Shown here one piece after another: positions 14,437 to 22,345 of a DNA stretch of 38,199 nucleotides (within the stretch, counting starts at the first letter, position 1; every line of letters starts with the position of its first letter). This DNA comes from an uncultured Prevotellaceae bacterium (GTDB lineage Bacteria; Bacteroidota; Bacteroidia; Bacteroidales; Bacteroidaceae), in the NCBI GenBank assembly GCA_902764705.1, contig CACWWZ010000027.1, positions 1 to 38,199 of the forward strand, given 5' to 3'. The notes under the pieces are model-generated. The model ran no database searches. It worked only from the letters and a program-made list of their open reading frames with translations, and had not been told where the DNA came from. Made by a program: the position numbers and the translations under genes.

Positions 14437-16761
14437 TTACTGTTTGATGTGTACGTCCTGCTGCGGGAACGGAATCTCGATGCCGTGCTGGTTGAGGGTG
14501 TCGTAAACGCAGTTGAGGACGTCGCTGACGACGTAGGACTTCTTGGGGGCGTCGGCCCAGACAAACATCTTGAGGTTGATGCCTGAGTCGGCCAGTTCGC
14601 CAACGACGGACTTAGCCTTCTTCGAGCGGTCCATCCAGCGGTGCTTCATCTGGTTGACAGCATTGTCGACAAGCTGCACGACCTCCTGGAGGTTCGAGCC
14701 ATAGGCCACGCTATAGGGCACGACGGCCAGTACGTAGCCGTGATTGCGCGTCAGATTCTTGTAGTTGTTGGTGAACAGCTGTGAGTTCTGGAAGGTGATG
14801 ATTTCTCCGTAGAGCGATTCGACGACGGTGGATGTGTAGCTGATGCTCACCACCTTGCCCATGGTGTCGTGGACCTCAATCCAGTCGCCGACCTTGATGC
14901 GGCCAGTCATGAGCGAGGCACCGTAGAAGATGTTCTCGATGATGTTCTTCGAGGCGAAACCGATACCGGTGGACAGTCCGCCGGTGATGGCCAACAGCCA
15001 CGACACACTGATGTGGAATATGGCGAGGGACATTAAAGCCCATGAACCCCAGATAATAATCTGGATGATGTTTTTCGACATGACAGTACGGCTCTCGGCA
15101 GAGTCGGGGTCCTTGGTGACAAAGTGCAGTTTGAGCAGTCTGAGCAACGTCTTGCTGAGCCACGAGAATAAGAACCACAGGCAGACGACCATGGTGAGCT
15201 TGATAATGCTGAGCTGGAAGTTGTCTTGGTCAACAAAATGGTATTTGAAAGCCTTCCAGCAGAGGTCGGAGAGGTTGAACACGTTGGCGGCCCACCAGAT
15301 ACTGAGCATGACGGAGAGCACGCTGAGCGAGGGAAGCACGACCTGATAGACAAGGTCGTAGAGCCACGTCTTGGTGATGGGGGATTCGGCAAGGCGACGA
15401 CGCAGACCATAGAACTTCAGGTATTGCGACAGGCAGGTGATGGTGAGGATGCAGGTGAGCTGCATGATCCACCAGATAAGCACCTGTACGGCGAGCAGGG
15501 TATATCCTATCCATGAGCATACCACCGAGGCGATGAACACCACGAGGGATATGTAGGAAAAGAAAATGTCGGAGCGGGGAATGTTGTGGTTATGCCGACG
15601 GATGACGCTCCACTGCCACAGGGCGCAGAGGAGTAGGATGGGCGGGAAGAGCAGGTTCACCAGCTCGTTGGGGATGAGGATGATGCGGAAGGCGATAACG
15701 ATGAATCCGACGGTGATGAGTGGGGTGTAGATGCGGAAAGCGCTCTTGATCTGGTCGCCCTTGACGCGTAGCAGCAGCGAGAAGAGGATGACGCCCAAGA
15801 GCCAGGCATAGGTTACCAGCAGGTTGGCGGCCATGATGAAGAAATTCTGCTCGACGGTGGCCAATGTGATGCCGAGGATGAGGGCGAATGTGACCGTTGT
15901 GGTGGCCAGCGTGATGCAGGTGCGCTTCTTCATGAATTCCTCGGTGCGCAGGCGCTTGGGTACAACGTAGCGGACAATGACGAAGTTAAGCAGTGTGGCG
16001 AGGACGGCATAAAGGATGACACCCATGAGCAATCCGAAGATGTAGCGCGAGTCCCATTGGGAATTGTCCGTGGGCTGGTATTTCTTCTGGACGGTGCGCG
16101 TCATGTAATTCCAGTAGCGACTGAAGTTCTGAAGGATGGAGAAGTAGGAGTCGCCGCCATTCTTGAAGATGCCCGTCTGGATGTCGCTATAGCGCTTTTG
16201 GGCATAGTCGTTCATGCGCGACAGGCGCTGCTCCGTGTGGTCGTACATCTCGATGAAGTCCTTCATCGTGTCGCGGTTCTTCTCGAGTGAGGAACGGATT
16301 TTCTTGGCGAGGGCAAGACAAACGAAGCGGTCCTGTTGACCCTGTGCATTGAGCACGCGACGGGGCATGGTCTCCAGCGTGTTGATGAGCGAGTCGTAGC
16401 GGGCTATTTCGCTATCCGTCCGGCTCATGAACTGCTTGAACGGTATGCGCTGGCGCATGAACTCCTGATACTGCTGGGTAGCCTCATGGCAGGCGTAGGT
16501 GAGGTCGAACACGTACTCCTGCTTCTGCGAATAGAGCATGAGCGAGTTCTGGTCGGAACGCTTCATAGTGGCTATGAGCTGGTTGCGCACCTGTTCGGTG
16601 CGTTTGCGGTCGAAGGCAGTACGTTCGGATAATTCACGTTGGTGGGTAGTCAGCTCAACGCGCAGAATCTGTAATGTTTGTGCCAAGTCTTTCTCCTTTA
16701 GCACGGCATGGATGTTCAGCGTGGCCAGCAGAATGACTATAATGGAAAGAAATCGCTTCAT
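14437..16761 (-). CDS. Large MscS-family mechanosensitive channel
   Basis: A 774-residue membrane protein. It has a signal peptide (about residues 1-19), an alpha-helical, coiled-coil-prone periplasmic region to about residue 220, then many membrane segments and a C-terminal MscS domain. The pore helix and first beta domain are clear: GGLSTGIGFASKNIIENIFY followed by RIKVGDWIEVHDTMGKV and the TTFQNS-like ITFQNSQLFTNNYKN. The layout resembles MscK/YbdG/YnaI-type extended channels, which open under membrane tension to release solutes. The open frame extends 10 codons upstream, but ATG at 16761 gives the signal peptide and lies just downstream of the promoter at 16779-16786. It is divergent from the sugar kinase gene. 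Confidence 0.88.
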   Translation of the reverse strand: MKRFLSIIVILLATLNIHAVLKEKDLAQTLQILRVELTTHQRELSERTAFDRKRTEQVRNQLIATMKRSDQNSLMLYSQKQEYVFDLTYACHEATQQYQEFMRQRIPFKQFMSRTDSEIARYDSLINTLETMPRRVLNAQGQQDRFVCLALAKKIRSSLEKNRDTMKDFIEMYDHTEQRLSRMNDYAQKRYSDIQTGIFKNGGDSYFSILQNFSRYWNYMTRTVQKKYQPTDNSQWDSRYIFGLLMGVILYAVLATLLNFVIVRYVVPKRLRTEEFMKKRTCITLATTTVTFALILGITLATVEQNFFIMAANLLVTYAWLLGVILFSLLLRVKGDQIKSAFRIYTPLITVGFIVIAFRIILIPNELVNLLFPPILLLCALWQWSVIRRHNHNIPRSDIFFSYISLVVFIASVVCSWIGYTLLAVQVLIWWIMQLTCILTITCLSQYLKFYGLRRRLAESPITKTWLYDLVYQVVLPSLSVLSVMLSIWWAANVFNLSDLCWKAFKYHFVDQDNFQLSIIKLTMVVCLWFLFSWLSKTLLRLLKLHFVTKDPDSAESRTVMSKNIIQIIIWGSWALMSLAIFHISVSWLLAITGGLSTGIGFASKNIIENIFYGASLMTGRIKVGDWIEVHDTMGKVVSISYTSTVVESLYGEIITFQNSQLFTNNYKNLTRNHGYVLAVVPYSVAYGSNLQEVVQLVDNAVNQMKHRWMDRSKKAKSVVGELADSGINLKMFVWADAPKKSYVVSDVLNCVYDTLNQHGIEIPFPQQDVHIKQ

Positions 16762-16778
16762 TTTTGTAAATTTTGCTG

Positions 16779-16786
16779 CAAAGTTA
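16779..16786 (-). promoter_or_regulatory. Bacteroidetes -7 promoter element for the MscS-type gene
   Basis: Minus strand TAACTTTG followed by CAG, 17 nt before the ATG. Its upstream region lies inside the 16791-16822 repeat. Confidence 0.6.
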
Positions 16787-16790
16787 CACA

Positions 16791-16822
16791 TTTCTCTAAA
16801 CTTTAAACTCTAAACTCTAAAC
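16791..16822. repeat. 32-bp repeat copy 1 (heptamer ACTCTAA)
   Basis: An exact 32-bp copy of 16856-16887, internally built of 7-bp units related to ACTCTAA. It occupies the spacer shared by the divergent mscS-type and kinase promoters. Confidence 0.9.
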
Positions 16823-16829
16823 TTTTTTG

Positions 16830-16837
16830 TATCTTTG
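16830..16837 (+). promoter_or_regulatory. Bacteroidetes -7 promoter element for the sugar kinase gene
   Basis: TATCTTTG followed by CAG, 54 nt before the kinase ATG. It sits between the two copies of the 32-bp repeat. Confidence 0.65.
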
Positions 16838-16855
16838 CAGAAAAATTTACGAAAG

Positions 16856-16887
16856 TTTCTCTAAACTTTAAACTCTAAACTCTAAAC
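16856..16887. repeat. 32-bp repeat copy 2, kinase 5' UTR
   Basis: An exact second copy of 16791-16822, offset by 65 bp. It forms most of the kinase 5' UTR and ends 4 nt before the ATG. Confidence 0.9.
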
Positions 16888-16891
16888 ATAT

Positions 16892-17788
16892 ATGATTCTG
16901 ATTGCTGACAGCGGCAGCACCAAGACCGATTGGATGCTTCTACACTCAAAGGGACTTCGTAAGGGCGAGATCATCGCCACGTTTCACACCCAGGGCATTA
17001 CGCCCATCCACCAGACGCCCGACGTCATCCGCCATATTCTGGGCCAGGAACTGATGTCGCAACTGTCGACCTTTCCGCGTGCACAGCTCATCGATTCCGG
17101 CGAGCTGGAGGGTTCGCTGCTGTCGAAGGTGAAGGTGTATTTCTACGGCAGTGGCTGTACGCCTGCCCATGTGCCGATGATGACGCAGATGCTGGGCGAG
17201 GTGTTTTCGCCCCAGCAGGTCGAGGTGCATAGCGACCTGATGGCTGCAGCGCGCGCCCTGTGTCAGCGCGAGGCGGGCATAGCGTGTATTTTGGGAACGG
17301 GAGCGAACAGTTGTCTCTACGACGGCAAGGACATCGTGCAGAACACGCCGGCTCTGGGCTATATCCTGGGCGACGAGGGCGGCGGGGCCGTGCTGGGACG
17401 CATGTTTATGAATGCCATCTTCAAGAATCCGCAGTATGCCGACATCCGCGACGAATACCTGAAGAAAGAAAAGCTGACGCAGGCCGATATTATTAATAAG
17501 GTGTATCGTGAGCCGCTGGCCAACCGCTTCCTGGCTACCACGTCACTGTTCATTTCCGAGCGCATGGACAACCCGCTGTTGAAACAGCTGGTGGTCGACA
17601 ATTTCCGCCAGTTCTTCCGTTGCAACATCGTGCCATATCAGCATCCGGAACTGCCCGTACACTTCGTAGGCTCGATGGCTTCGAGCTATCCGGAGGCGCT
17701 GAAGGAAGCTGCCAAGAAGGAGAAATTCCGCGTAGGCACCATCGTGCAGAGTCCTATCGAGGGACTGGTGAAATATCACTCGATATAG
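16892..17788 (+). CDS. BadF/BadG-family ATPase, N-acetylglucosamine kinase-like
   Basis: A 298-residue cytoplasmic ASKHA-fold kinase. The phosphate-1 loop is ADSGSTKTDWMLL, the second phosphate loop CILGTGANSCLYDG, and the block GYILGDEGGGAVLGRMFMN is characteristic of eukaryotic-type N-acetylglucosamine kinases and their bacterial relatives. The probable reaction is ATP-dependent phosphorylation of an amino sugar, for instance recycled cell-wall GlcNAc; the exact substrate is not shown by sequence. It is monocistronic, divergent from the mechanosensitive channel gene, and its leader is a heptamer repeat almost matching that of the GH5 mannanase gene. Confidence 0.85.
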   Translation: MILIADSGSTKTDWMLLHSKGLRKGEIIATFHTQGITPIHQTPDVIRHILGQELMSQLSTFPRAQLIDSGELEGSLLSKVKVYFYGSGCTPAHVPMMTQMLGEVFSPQQVEVHSDLMAAARALCQREAGIACILGTGANSCLYDGKDIVQNTPALGYILGDEGGGAVLGRMFMNAIFKNPQYADIRDEYLKKEKLTQADIINKVYREPLANRFLATTSLFISERMDNPLLKQLVVDNFRQFFRCNIVPYQHPELPVHFVGSMASSYPEALKEAAKKEKFRVGTIVQSPIEGLVKYHSI

Positions 17789-17800
17789 CGCAGGCTGCCA

Positions 17801-19849
17801 TTATTCGGCATAGCGCTTCAGACCCTGACGCAGGAAATCGACGTAGGCAGCAATGTCCTCATCATACGAGCGGCTACCCATCAGTGGGTGGCCCTCATTG
17901 TTTATAATCACATAGAACGGCTGTGCGTTGGCACCGAACTTCTGGCTCTGCAGATAGCTCCATTTGGCACCCACGGTGCGCAGAGTGCGCTTCTGGCCTT
18001 GGGCATCGGTCACCTCAATGGGTTCTGCCAGGGGGGTCTTGTCGTCGACGTATAGCGAGATGAGTACGAATTTCTTTTCCAACAGGTCGGCCACCTGCGG
18101 GTCAGTCCATACGGCCGCTTCCATCTTACGACAGTTGACACAGCCGAAGCCGGTGAAATCGATGAGCACGGGCTTGCCTTCGGCTTTGGCAGCCGCCATG
18201 CCCTGCTCGTAGTCAGTGAAGCGGGCCTCGACGGTCTTGCTGTTCAGGTTGAAGTCCTGTGTGCTGATGGGTGGTGCGAAGGCGCTGACGGCCTTGCAGG
18301 GAGCGCCCCAGAGTCCAGGCACCATATAGATGGCAAAGGCCAGCGAGACGAGTCCGCCCATGATGCATACGACGGGCATGGGACGGTGCGGTTCGCCCTC
18401 GACGACGTCGCTCTGGAAGCGGAACACGCCCATGAGATAGAGTGCCAGCAGGGTGAAGATAGCTATCCACAGCGAGAGGAATACCTCGCGGTCCATCAGG
18501 TGCCAGCCGTATGCGAGGTCGGCCACGGAGAAGAATTTCAGGGCAAAGGCCAGTTCGATGAATCCCAGCACGACCTTGATGATGTTCATCCATCCGCCCG
18601 ATTTGGGAGCCTGCTTCAGCCATGAGGGGAAGAGGGCGAAGAGCGTGAAGGGCAGTGCCAGTGCGATGGCGAAGCCCAGCATGCCCATGGCGGGTGCTAG
18701 CCAGTTGCCGCTGGTGGTGGTCTCTACGAGCAGCAGTCCGATGATGGGCGCCGTGCACGAGAAGGATACTAGCACGAGGGTGAAAGCCATGAGGAAGATA
18801 GAAAGTTGAGAGTTGAGAGATGAGAGTTTAGAGTTTGCTACCGCTTTTGAGGATAACTCGTCACTCTTTTGGTCGACCTTCGTGGCCCACGAGTCGGGCA
18901 GTTTGATTTCGAACCATCCGAAGAAGGATAGTGCGAACACCACCAGCAACAGAAACAGGAATATGTTGAAGAAGGCATTCGTCGACATGGCGTTCAGCGT
19001 GTCCGAGCCGAAGAGTGCGGTGACGAGCAGCCCCAGTCCCAGATAGATGACAATGATGCTGATGCCGTAGGTAAGGGCATCGCGAATGCCACGACTCTTG
19101 TCGTCTTTAGCCCGCTTCAGGAAGAACGACACCGTCATGGGGATGATGGGCCAGATGCAGGGCATGAGTACCGCCAGCAGACCACCCACGAAACCCATCA
19201 GGAGGATGTAAAGCAAGGAATGGTCGGCGAGGTCGTCGGTGCCCGTATTCATGGCGCGCAGTTCGCTGACAACGGGCTGCCACAGCGTGGAGTCTGGAGA
19301 GTTGACAGTTGAAAGTTGAGAGTTCTCTCTTTGAGAGTGTGGCGTTGCGATGAGAGTTGAGTCTGAGGGATCCACTGTCTCCTTCTCTCCTGTCTCCAGA
19401 CCCTTCCCACTGGCCTTCAGTTCGATGGTCGACGGGGGCATGCACATACGGTCGTTGCAGGCACCATACTCCACGTAGCATTCGATGTTGTACTGCGGTT
19501 GGGTGAACTGAATCTTCTGCACGAAGGTCACAGCCTGTTCGAAGTAGCGTACCTCCATTTCGAAAACCTTGTCGAAAACCTTCTGCTCCTTGCCGCGAGC
19601 CTTCAGCGAACCCACGGTCTTTGCACCCTCCATCTTATCGGCGTGGAAGGTGGCAGAGATGGGGCCGTCGTCGGCGAGTCCCGTCGAGTAGACGTGCCAG
19701 CCGGCATCGATGGTTGCCGAGAACAGCAGTTCGGCCTCCGTGTCGCTGATTTTCTTCAGTTCAGAACGTACGTGGACGGGGTCTTGCATCTGTGCCGTCG
19801 CAGTGACCACAGCCAGCAAAAATACGAATATTGTAAGTGCTTTTTTCAT
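17801..19849 (-). CDS. dsbD: Thiol:disulfide interchange protein DsbD
   Basis: A 682-residue inner-membrane reductant transporter that carries electrons from cytoplasmic thioredoxin to periplasmic partners. It has a signal peptide (about residues 1-19), then the DsbD-alpha domain with the CNDRMCMPP cysteine pair, a multi-helix membrane domain with redox cysteines in LMPCIWPIIPMT and SFSCTAPIIG, and a C-terminal thioredoxin domain with C570-V-N-C573. All six redox cysteines are present. Two linkers are low-complexity and encoded by 7-bp DNA repeats: near 19298-19325 (ENSQLSTVNS) between the first domain and the membrane domain, and near 18804-18838 (SKLSSLNSQLSIF) within the membrane domain. 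It is divergent from the GH5 mannanase gene and ends 12 bp from the convergent kinase stop. Confidence 0.93.
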   Translation of the reverse strand: MKKALTIFVFLLAVVTATAQMQDPVHVRSELKKISDTEAELLFSATIDAGWHVYSTGLADDGPISATFHADKMEGAKTVGSLKARGKEQKVFDKVFEMEVRYFEQAVTFVQKIQFTQPQYNIECYVEYGACNDRMCMPPSTIELKASGKGLETGEKETVDPSDSTLIATPHSQRENSQLSTVNSPDSTLWQPVVSELRAMNTGTDDLADHSLLYILLMGFVGGLLAVLMPCIWPIIPMTVSFFLKRAKDDKSRGIRDALTYGISIIVIYLGLGLLVTALFGSDTLNAMSTNAFFNIFLFLLLVVFALSFFGWFEIKLPDSWATKVDQKSDELSSKAVANSKLSSLNSQLSIFLMAFTLVLVSFSCTAPIIGLLLVETTTSGNWLAPAMGMLGFAIALALPFTLFALFPSWLKQAPKSGGWMNIIKVVLGFIELAFALKFFSVADLAYGWHLMDREVFLSLWIAIFTLLALYLMGVFRFQSDVVEGEPHRPMPVVCIMGGLVSLAFAIYMVPGLWGAPCKAVSAFAPPISTQDFNLNSKTVEARFTDYEQGMAAAKAEGKPVLIDFTGFGCVNCRKMEAAVWTDPQVADLLEKKFVLISLYVDDKTPLAEPIEVTDAQGQKRTLRTVGAKWSYLQSQKFGANAQPFYVIINNEGHPLMGSRSYDEDIAAYVDFLRQGLKRYAE
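18804..18838. repeat. Heptanucleotide tandem repeat inside dsbD (membrane-domain loop)
   Basis: Units AGTTGAG, AGTTGAG, AGATGAG, AGTTTAG and AGTTTGC. On the coding strand they give serine/leucine-rich sequence containing NSQLS, in a loop between membrane helices. Confidence 0.8.
19298..19325. repeat. Heptanucleotide tandem repeat inside dsbD (interdomain linker)
   Basis: Units AGAGTTG, ACAGTTG, AAAGTTG and AGAGTTC, with a further related patch at about 19351-19368. The encoded linker again contains NSQLS, the same peptide as the other dsbD tract. Confidence 0.75.
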
Positions 19850-19868
19850 AAAATCAAATTAAACGTTG

Positions 19869-19876
19869 CAAAATTA
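19869..19876 (-). promoter_or_regulatory. Bacteroidetes -7 promoter element for dsbD
   Basis: Minus strand TAATTTTG followed by CAA, 19 nt before the dsbD ATG. Confidence 0.6.
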
Positions 19877-19884
19877 CAAAAAAG

Positions 19885-19912
19885 TTAAGAATTAAGAATT
19901 AAAAATTAAGAA
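19885..19912. repeat. Heptanucleotide tandem repeat between divergent dsbD and GH5 promoters
   Basis: Four 7-bp units (TTAAGAA, TTAAGAA, TTAAAAA, TTAAGAA) fill the space between the two -7 elements, where the -33 elements of both promoters would lie. Confidence 0.8.
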
Positions 19913-19919
19913 AAAAGTG

Positions 19920-19927
19920 TATCTTTG
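19920..19927 (+). promoter_or_regulatory. Bacteroidetes -7 promoter element for the GH5 mannanase gene
   Basis: TATCTTTG followed by CAA, 65 nt before the ATG. It is the same octamer as the kinase promoter at 16830. Confidence 0.65.
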
Positions 19928-19932
19928 CAACG

Positions 19933-19989
19933 TTTCTCTAAACTTTAAATGCTAAACTCACAACTTTTTAAACTCTAAACTCTAAACTT
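19933..19989. repeat. Heptamer-rich 5' UTR of the GH5 mannanase gene
   Basis: The leader begins with the same 14 bases as the 32-bp repeat (TTTCTCTAAACTTT), diverges, and ends with ACTCTAA-type units just before the ATG. Confidence 0.75.
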
Positions 19990-19992
19990 TAT

Positions 19993-21285
19993 ATGAAACA
20001 ACTACTTTTTCTTTTAGCGACGGTGGCCCTCGTCATGGGGTGTCAGCAGAAACAAACCGGTGAACAGGATTTTGTGCGCGTCGAGAACGGACATTTCGTG
20101 CGCGCGGGGAAACCTTATTATTATGTAGGAACCAACTTCTGGTATGGTGCTATCCTCGCCTCAGAGGGGCAGGGCGGCAACCGCGACCGTCTGGCCCGCG
20201 AACTGGACGAGATGAAACGCATGGGCATCGACAACCTGCGCATCCTCGTGGGCAGTGACGGCGAACGTGGCGTGAAGACCAAGGTGGAACCGACGCTGCA
20301 GGAGAAGCCGGGTGTTTACAACGACACCATTCTGGCTGGTCTGGACTACCTGCTGATGGAGATGGGCAAGCGCGACATGGTGGCGGTGCTCTACCTGAAC
20401 AACTCGTGGGAGTGGAGTGGGGGCTACGGATTCTATCTGGAGCACGCAGGGGCTGGTCGTCAGCCCCGTCCTGACGACGTAGGCTATCCGGCTTTCATGG
20501 AGGCCATGTCGAAGTATGCCACCAATGAGAAGGCCCACCAGCTTTTCTATGACTATGTGCGCTTCATCGTCAGTCGTACGAACCGCTATACAGGCAAGGC
20601 TTACAAGGACGACCCCGCCATCATGTCGTGGCAGATCGGTAACGAACCGCGCGCCTTCTCGACAGAGGCGCTGCCCGCCTTCGAGAAGTGGCTCAGCGAG
20701 GCGTCGGGCATCATCCGCGAACTGGACCCCAACCACCTCATTTCCATTGGCAGCGAGGGTGCCTGGGGCTGCGAGAACGACTTCGGATGCTGGGAGCGTA
20801 TCTGCGCTGACCAGAACGTCGACTACTGCAACGTTCATCTGTGGCCTTACAACTGGGGCTGGGCAAAACCCGATTCGCTCATCGAACATCTGCCACGTGC
20901 CTGCGAGAATACCAAGGAGTATATTGACAAACATTTGGCTATCTGCCAGCGACTGGGCAAGCCATTGGTTATGGAGGAGTTCGGCTATCCGCGCGACGGC
21001 TTTTCTTTCGCGACAAGCAGTTCGACAAAGGGCCGCGACGGATACTACCGCTACGTATTCTCACTGGTGGCCGACAATGCCGAGCAGGGCGGACTCTTTG
21101 CCGGCTGCAACTTCTGGGGCTGGGGCGGTTTTGCCCGTCCGCAGCACGAGCAGTGGCAAGTGGGCGACGACTACACCAACGACCCCGCTCAGGAAGCGCA
21201 GGGCCTGAACAGCGTCTTCGCCACAGACACCACCACCCTGGCCGTCATCCGCGAACAGGTGGAGCGCATGAGCAAGGTGAAATAA
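19993..21285 (+). CDS. GH5 beta-mannanase lipoprotein (GH5_7-like)
   Basis: A 430-residue secreted lipoprotein (lipobox VMGC, C17), probably at the outer membrane. The catalytic domain starts with a GH5_7-like entry (GHFVRAGKPYYYVGTNFWYG). The acid/base glutamate is E218 in SWQIGNEPRAF and the nucleophile is E329 in VMEEFGYPRDG. Conserved VHLWPYNWGW and the late tryptophan-rich FAGCNFWGWGGFARP resemble bacterial and plant endo-beta-mannanases. It should cut internal beta-1,4-mannosidic bonds of mannan, glucomannan or galactomannan. It has its own promoter and converges on the GH26 gene of the SusCD locus, sharing a terminator with it. I assign it to the same mannan pathway by function, not by operon. 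Confidence 0.85.
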   Translation: MKQLLFLLATVALVMGCQQKQTGEQDFVRVENGHFVRAGKPYYYVGTNFWYGAILASEGQGGNRDRLARELDEMKRMGIDNLRILVGSDGERGVKTKVEPTLQEKPGVYNDTILAGLDYLLMEMGKRDMVAVLYLNNSWEWSGGYGFYLEHAGAGRQPRPDDVGYPAFMEAMSKYATNEKAHQLFYDYVRFIVSRTNRYTGKAYKDDPAIMSWQIGNEPRAFSTEALPAFEKWLSEASGIIRELDPNHLISIGSEGAWGCENDFGCWERICADQNVDYCNVHLWPYNWGWAKPDSLIEHLPRACENTKEYIDKHLAICQRLGKPLVMEEFGYPRDGFSFATSSSTKGRDGYYRYVFSLVADNAEQGGLFAGCNFWGWGGFARPQHEQWQVGDDYTNDPAQEAQGLNSVFATDTTTLAVIREQVERMSKVK

Positions 21286-21312
21286 AAAAAAGAGGCAAGC
21301 GCCTCTTTTTTT
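21285..21312. terminator. Bidirectional terminator shared by the GH5 gene and the SusCD operon
   Basis: A GAGGC/GCCTC stem around loop AAGC is flanked by A and T tracts of at least 6 nt, which extend the stem to 12 bp and give a U run on either strand. It overlaps the stop codons of both convergent genes (TAA at 21283-21285; minus-strand TAA at 21311-21313). Confidence 0.9.
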
Positions 21313-22342
21313 ATTTCTTTAGGTATAACCCGTTGACATCGCTAAGGAACAGCGTGCGCGGATCGTTGTAGAATCGGATGAAGTCGGACGCAGACTGTTG
21401 GCCTGGGTAGGGTGCGAAGAAATGGTTCGGGCGATTGTGGGCATTGCGCCAGGCGAGGGCATAGCAGATAGGGTGCTTTGCCAACACGGGAGCCAGCGCA
21501 TGGGTCCACCAGTCGGGAGTCTTCAGGCATTCGTAACCAGTCTCGGTGAGTGCAACGGCCTTGTGGCGCTGCTTGGCAATGGCGCACACCATCTGGAGGT
21601 TCTTGTCGAGCGTGGCGGCATAACGGGCCACCTGCGTGGTATCGGCATCGGGTGCCCAGCAGTAGCAGTCGAGTCCAAGCAGGTCGATATAGTCGTCGCC
21701 AGGATAACGTTCGAGGTATTTGGCCTCGTCACCATCGGACTCTGTTCCAGGCGAATAGGCATAGAGAGCATTGGTGACGCCGTGCTCGCGGAATTGGCTG
21801 ACCACTGTGCGCCAGTCATCGGCAGTGAACTGGCCACGCAGGCGGAACACCACAGGAACTTTTACTCCGTAGGGTGTCTCCAAAGACTGGAGAAAGTCGG
21901 CGACAGCTACTGTCTTCGTCGCATCGCCATCAGTCCACGAGAGCGAGATTAATCCCCCACGGTTGAAGTGGGCAATGACTTCCTGGCGGATGCGCTGGAA
22001 GGGTACACTGTCGAGGTTGAGGCTGTCGCCAAGCTCGAGGCGTCCGAGGTCGAAGCTGAGCAGGGCAGGGTGGTCGCCGCAGACACTCTTGACGTCGCTG
22101 CGCTGGTGGACGGTAGAGTCGTTGGCATAGTCGGCCTGCCAGCCGATGCCGTAGACGGTGGCGTCGTGCTGTCCGAAGAGATAGACGCTGCTGTCGCCCA
22201 ACGCCTTCAGGTTGGCGAGGAGGTCTTCTGTGCGCTGTGTGCGCCCGCTGTCGGCCAGCGGATCGTCGGCCTTTTGCGATTTACTGCTGCAGCTCATCAC
22301 GAGGATGGCTGCAGCAGTAATAATCAATAGTTGTTTCATCAT
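21311..22342 (-). CDS. GH26-family lipoprotein with degenerate active site
   Basis: A 343-residue predicted lipoprotein (lipobox VMSC, C18). It belongs to the GH26 mannanase fold: FGQHDATVYGIGW, SDVKSVCGDHPALLSFDLG and YLERYPGDDYIDLLGLDCY, then the nucleophile motif ALTETGYE (E267), WWT, ALAWRNAHN, and the final SDFIRFYNDPRTLFLSD. However, the family acid/base segment (fRPxHExnGxWFWWG) is absent: the sequence goes from PVVFRL (R167) straight to RGQFTADDW. The loop after SW (usually SWHxxNP plus about 25 residues) is also shortened to SWTDGD. There is no frameshift; both changes are in-frame contractions. The protein may be inactive, bind glycan, or use a different catalysis. It is the last gene of the SusCD operon, 3 nt after the GH5 gene. 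Confidence 0.85.
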   Translation of the reverse strand: MMKQLLIITAAAILVMSCSSKSQKADDPLADSGRTQRTEDLLANLKALGDSSVYLFGQHDATVYGIGWQADYANDSTVHQRSDVKSVCGDHPALLSFDLGRLELGDSLNLDSVPFQRIRQEVIAHFNRGGLISLSWTDGDATKTVAVADFLQSLETPYGVKVPVVFRLRGQFTADDWRTVVSQFREHGVTNALYAYSPGTESDGDEAKYLERYPGDDYIDLLGLDCYCWAPDADTTQVARYAATLDKNLQMVCAIAKQRHKAVALTETGYECLKTPDWWTHALAPVLAKHPICYALAWRNAHNRPNHFFAPYPGQQSASDFIRFYNDPRTLFLSDVNGLYLKK

Positions 22343-22345
22343 GCG

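Noticed and set aside
16791-16887. Target-site duplication flanking a mobile element
   Set aside because: The 33 bp between the copies hold only a promoter, and the copies are built of internal heptamers like other tracts here.
21311-22342. Sequencing error explaining the missing GH26 motif
   Set aside because: The reading frame is open throughout and conserved on both sides; two separate in-frame losses would be needed.
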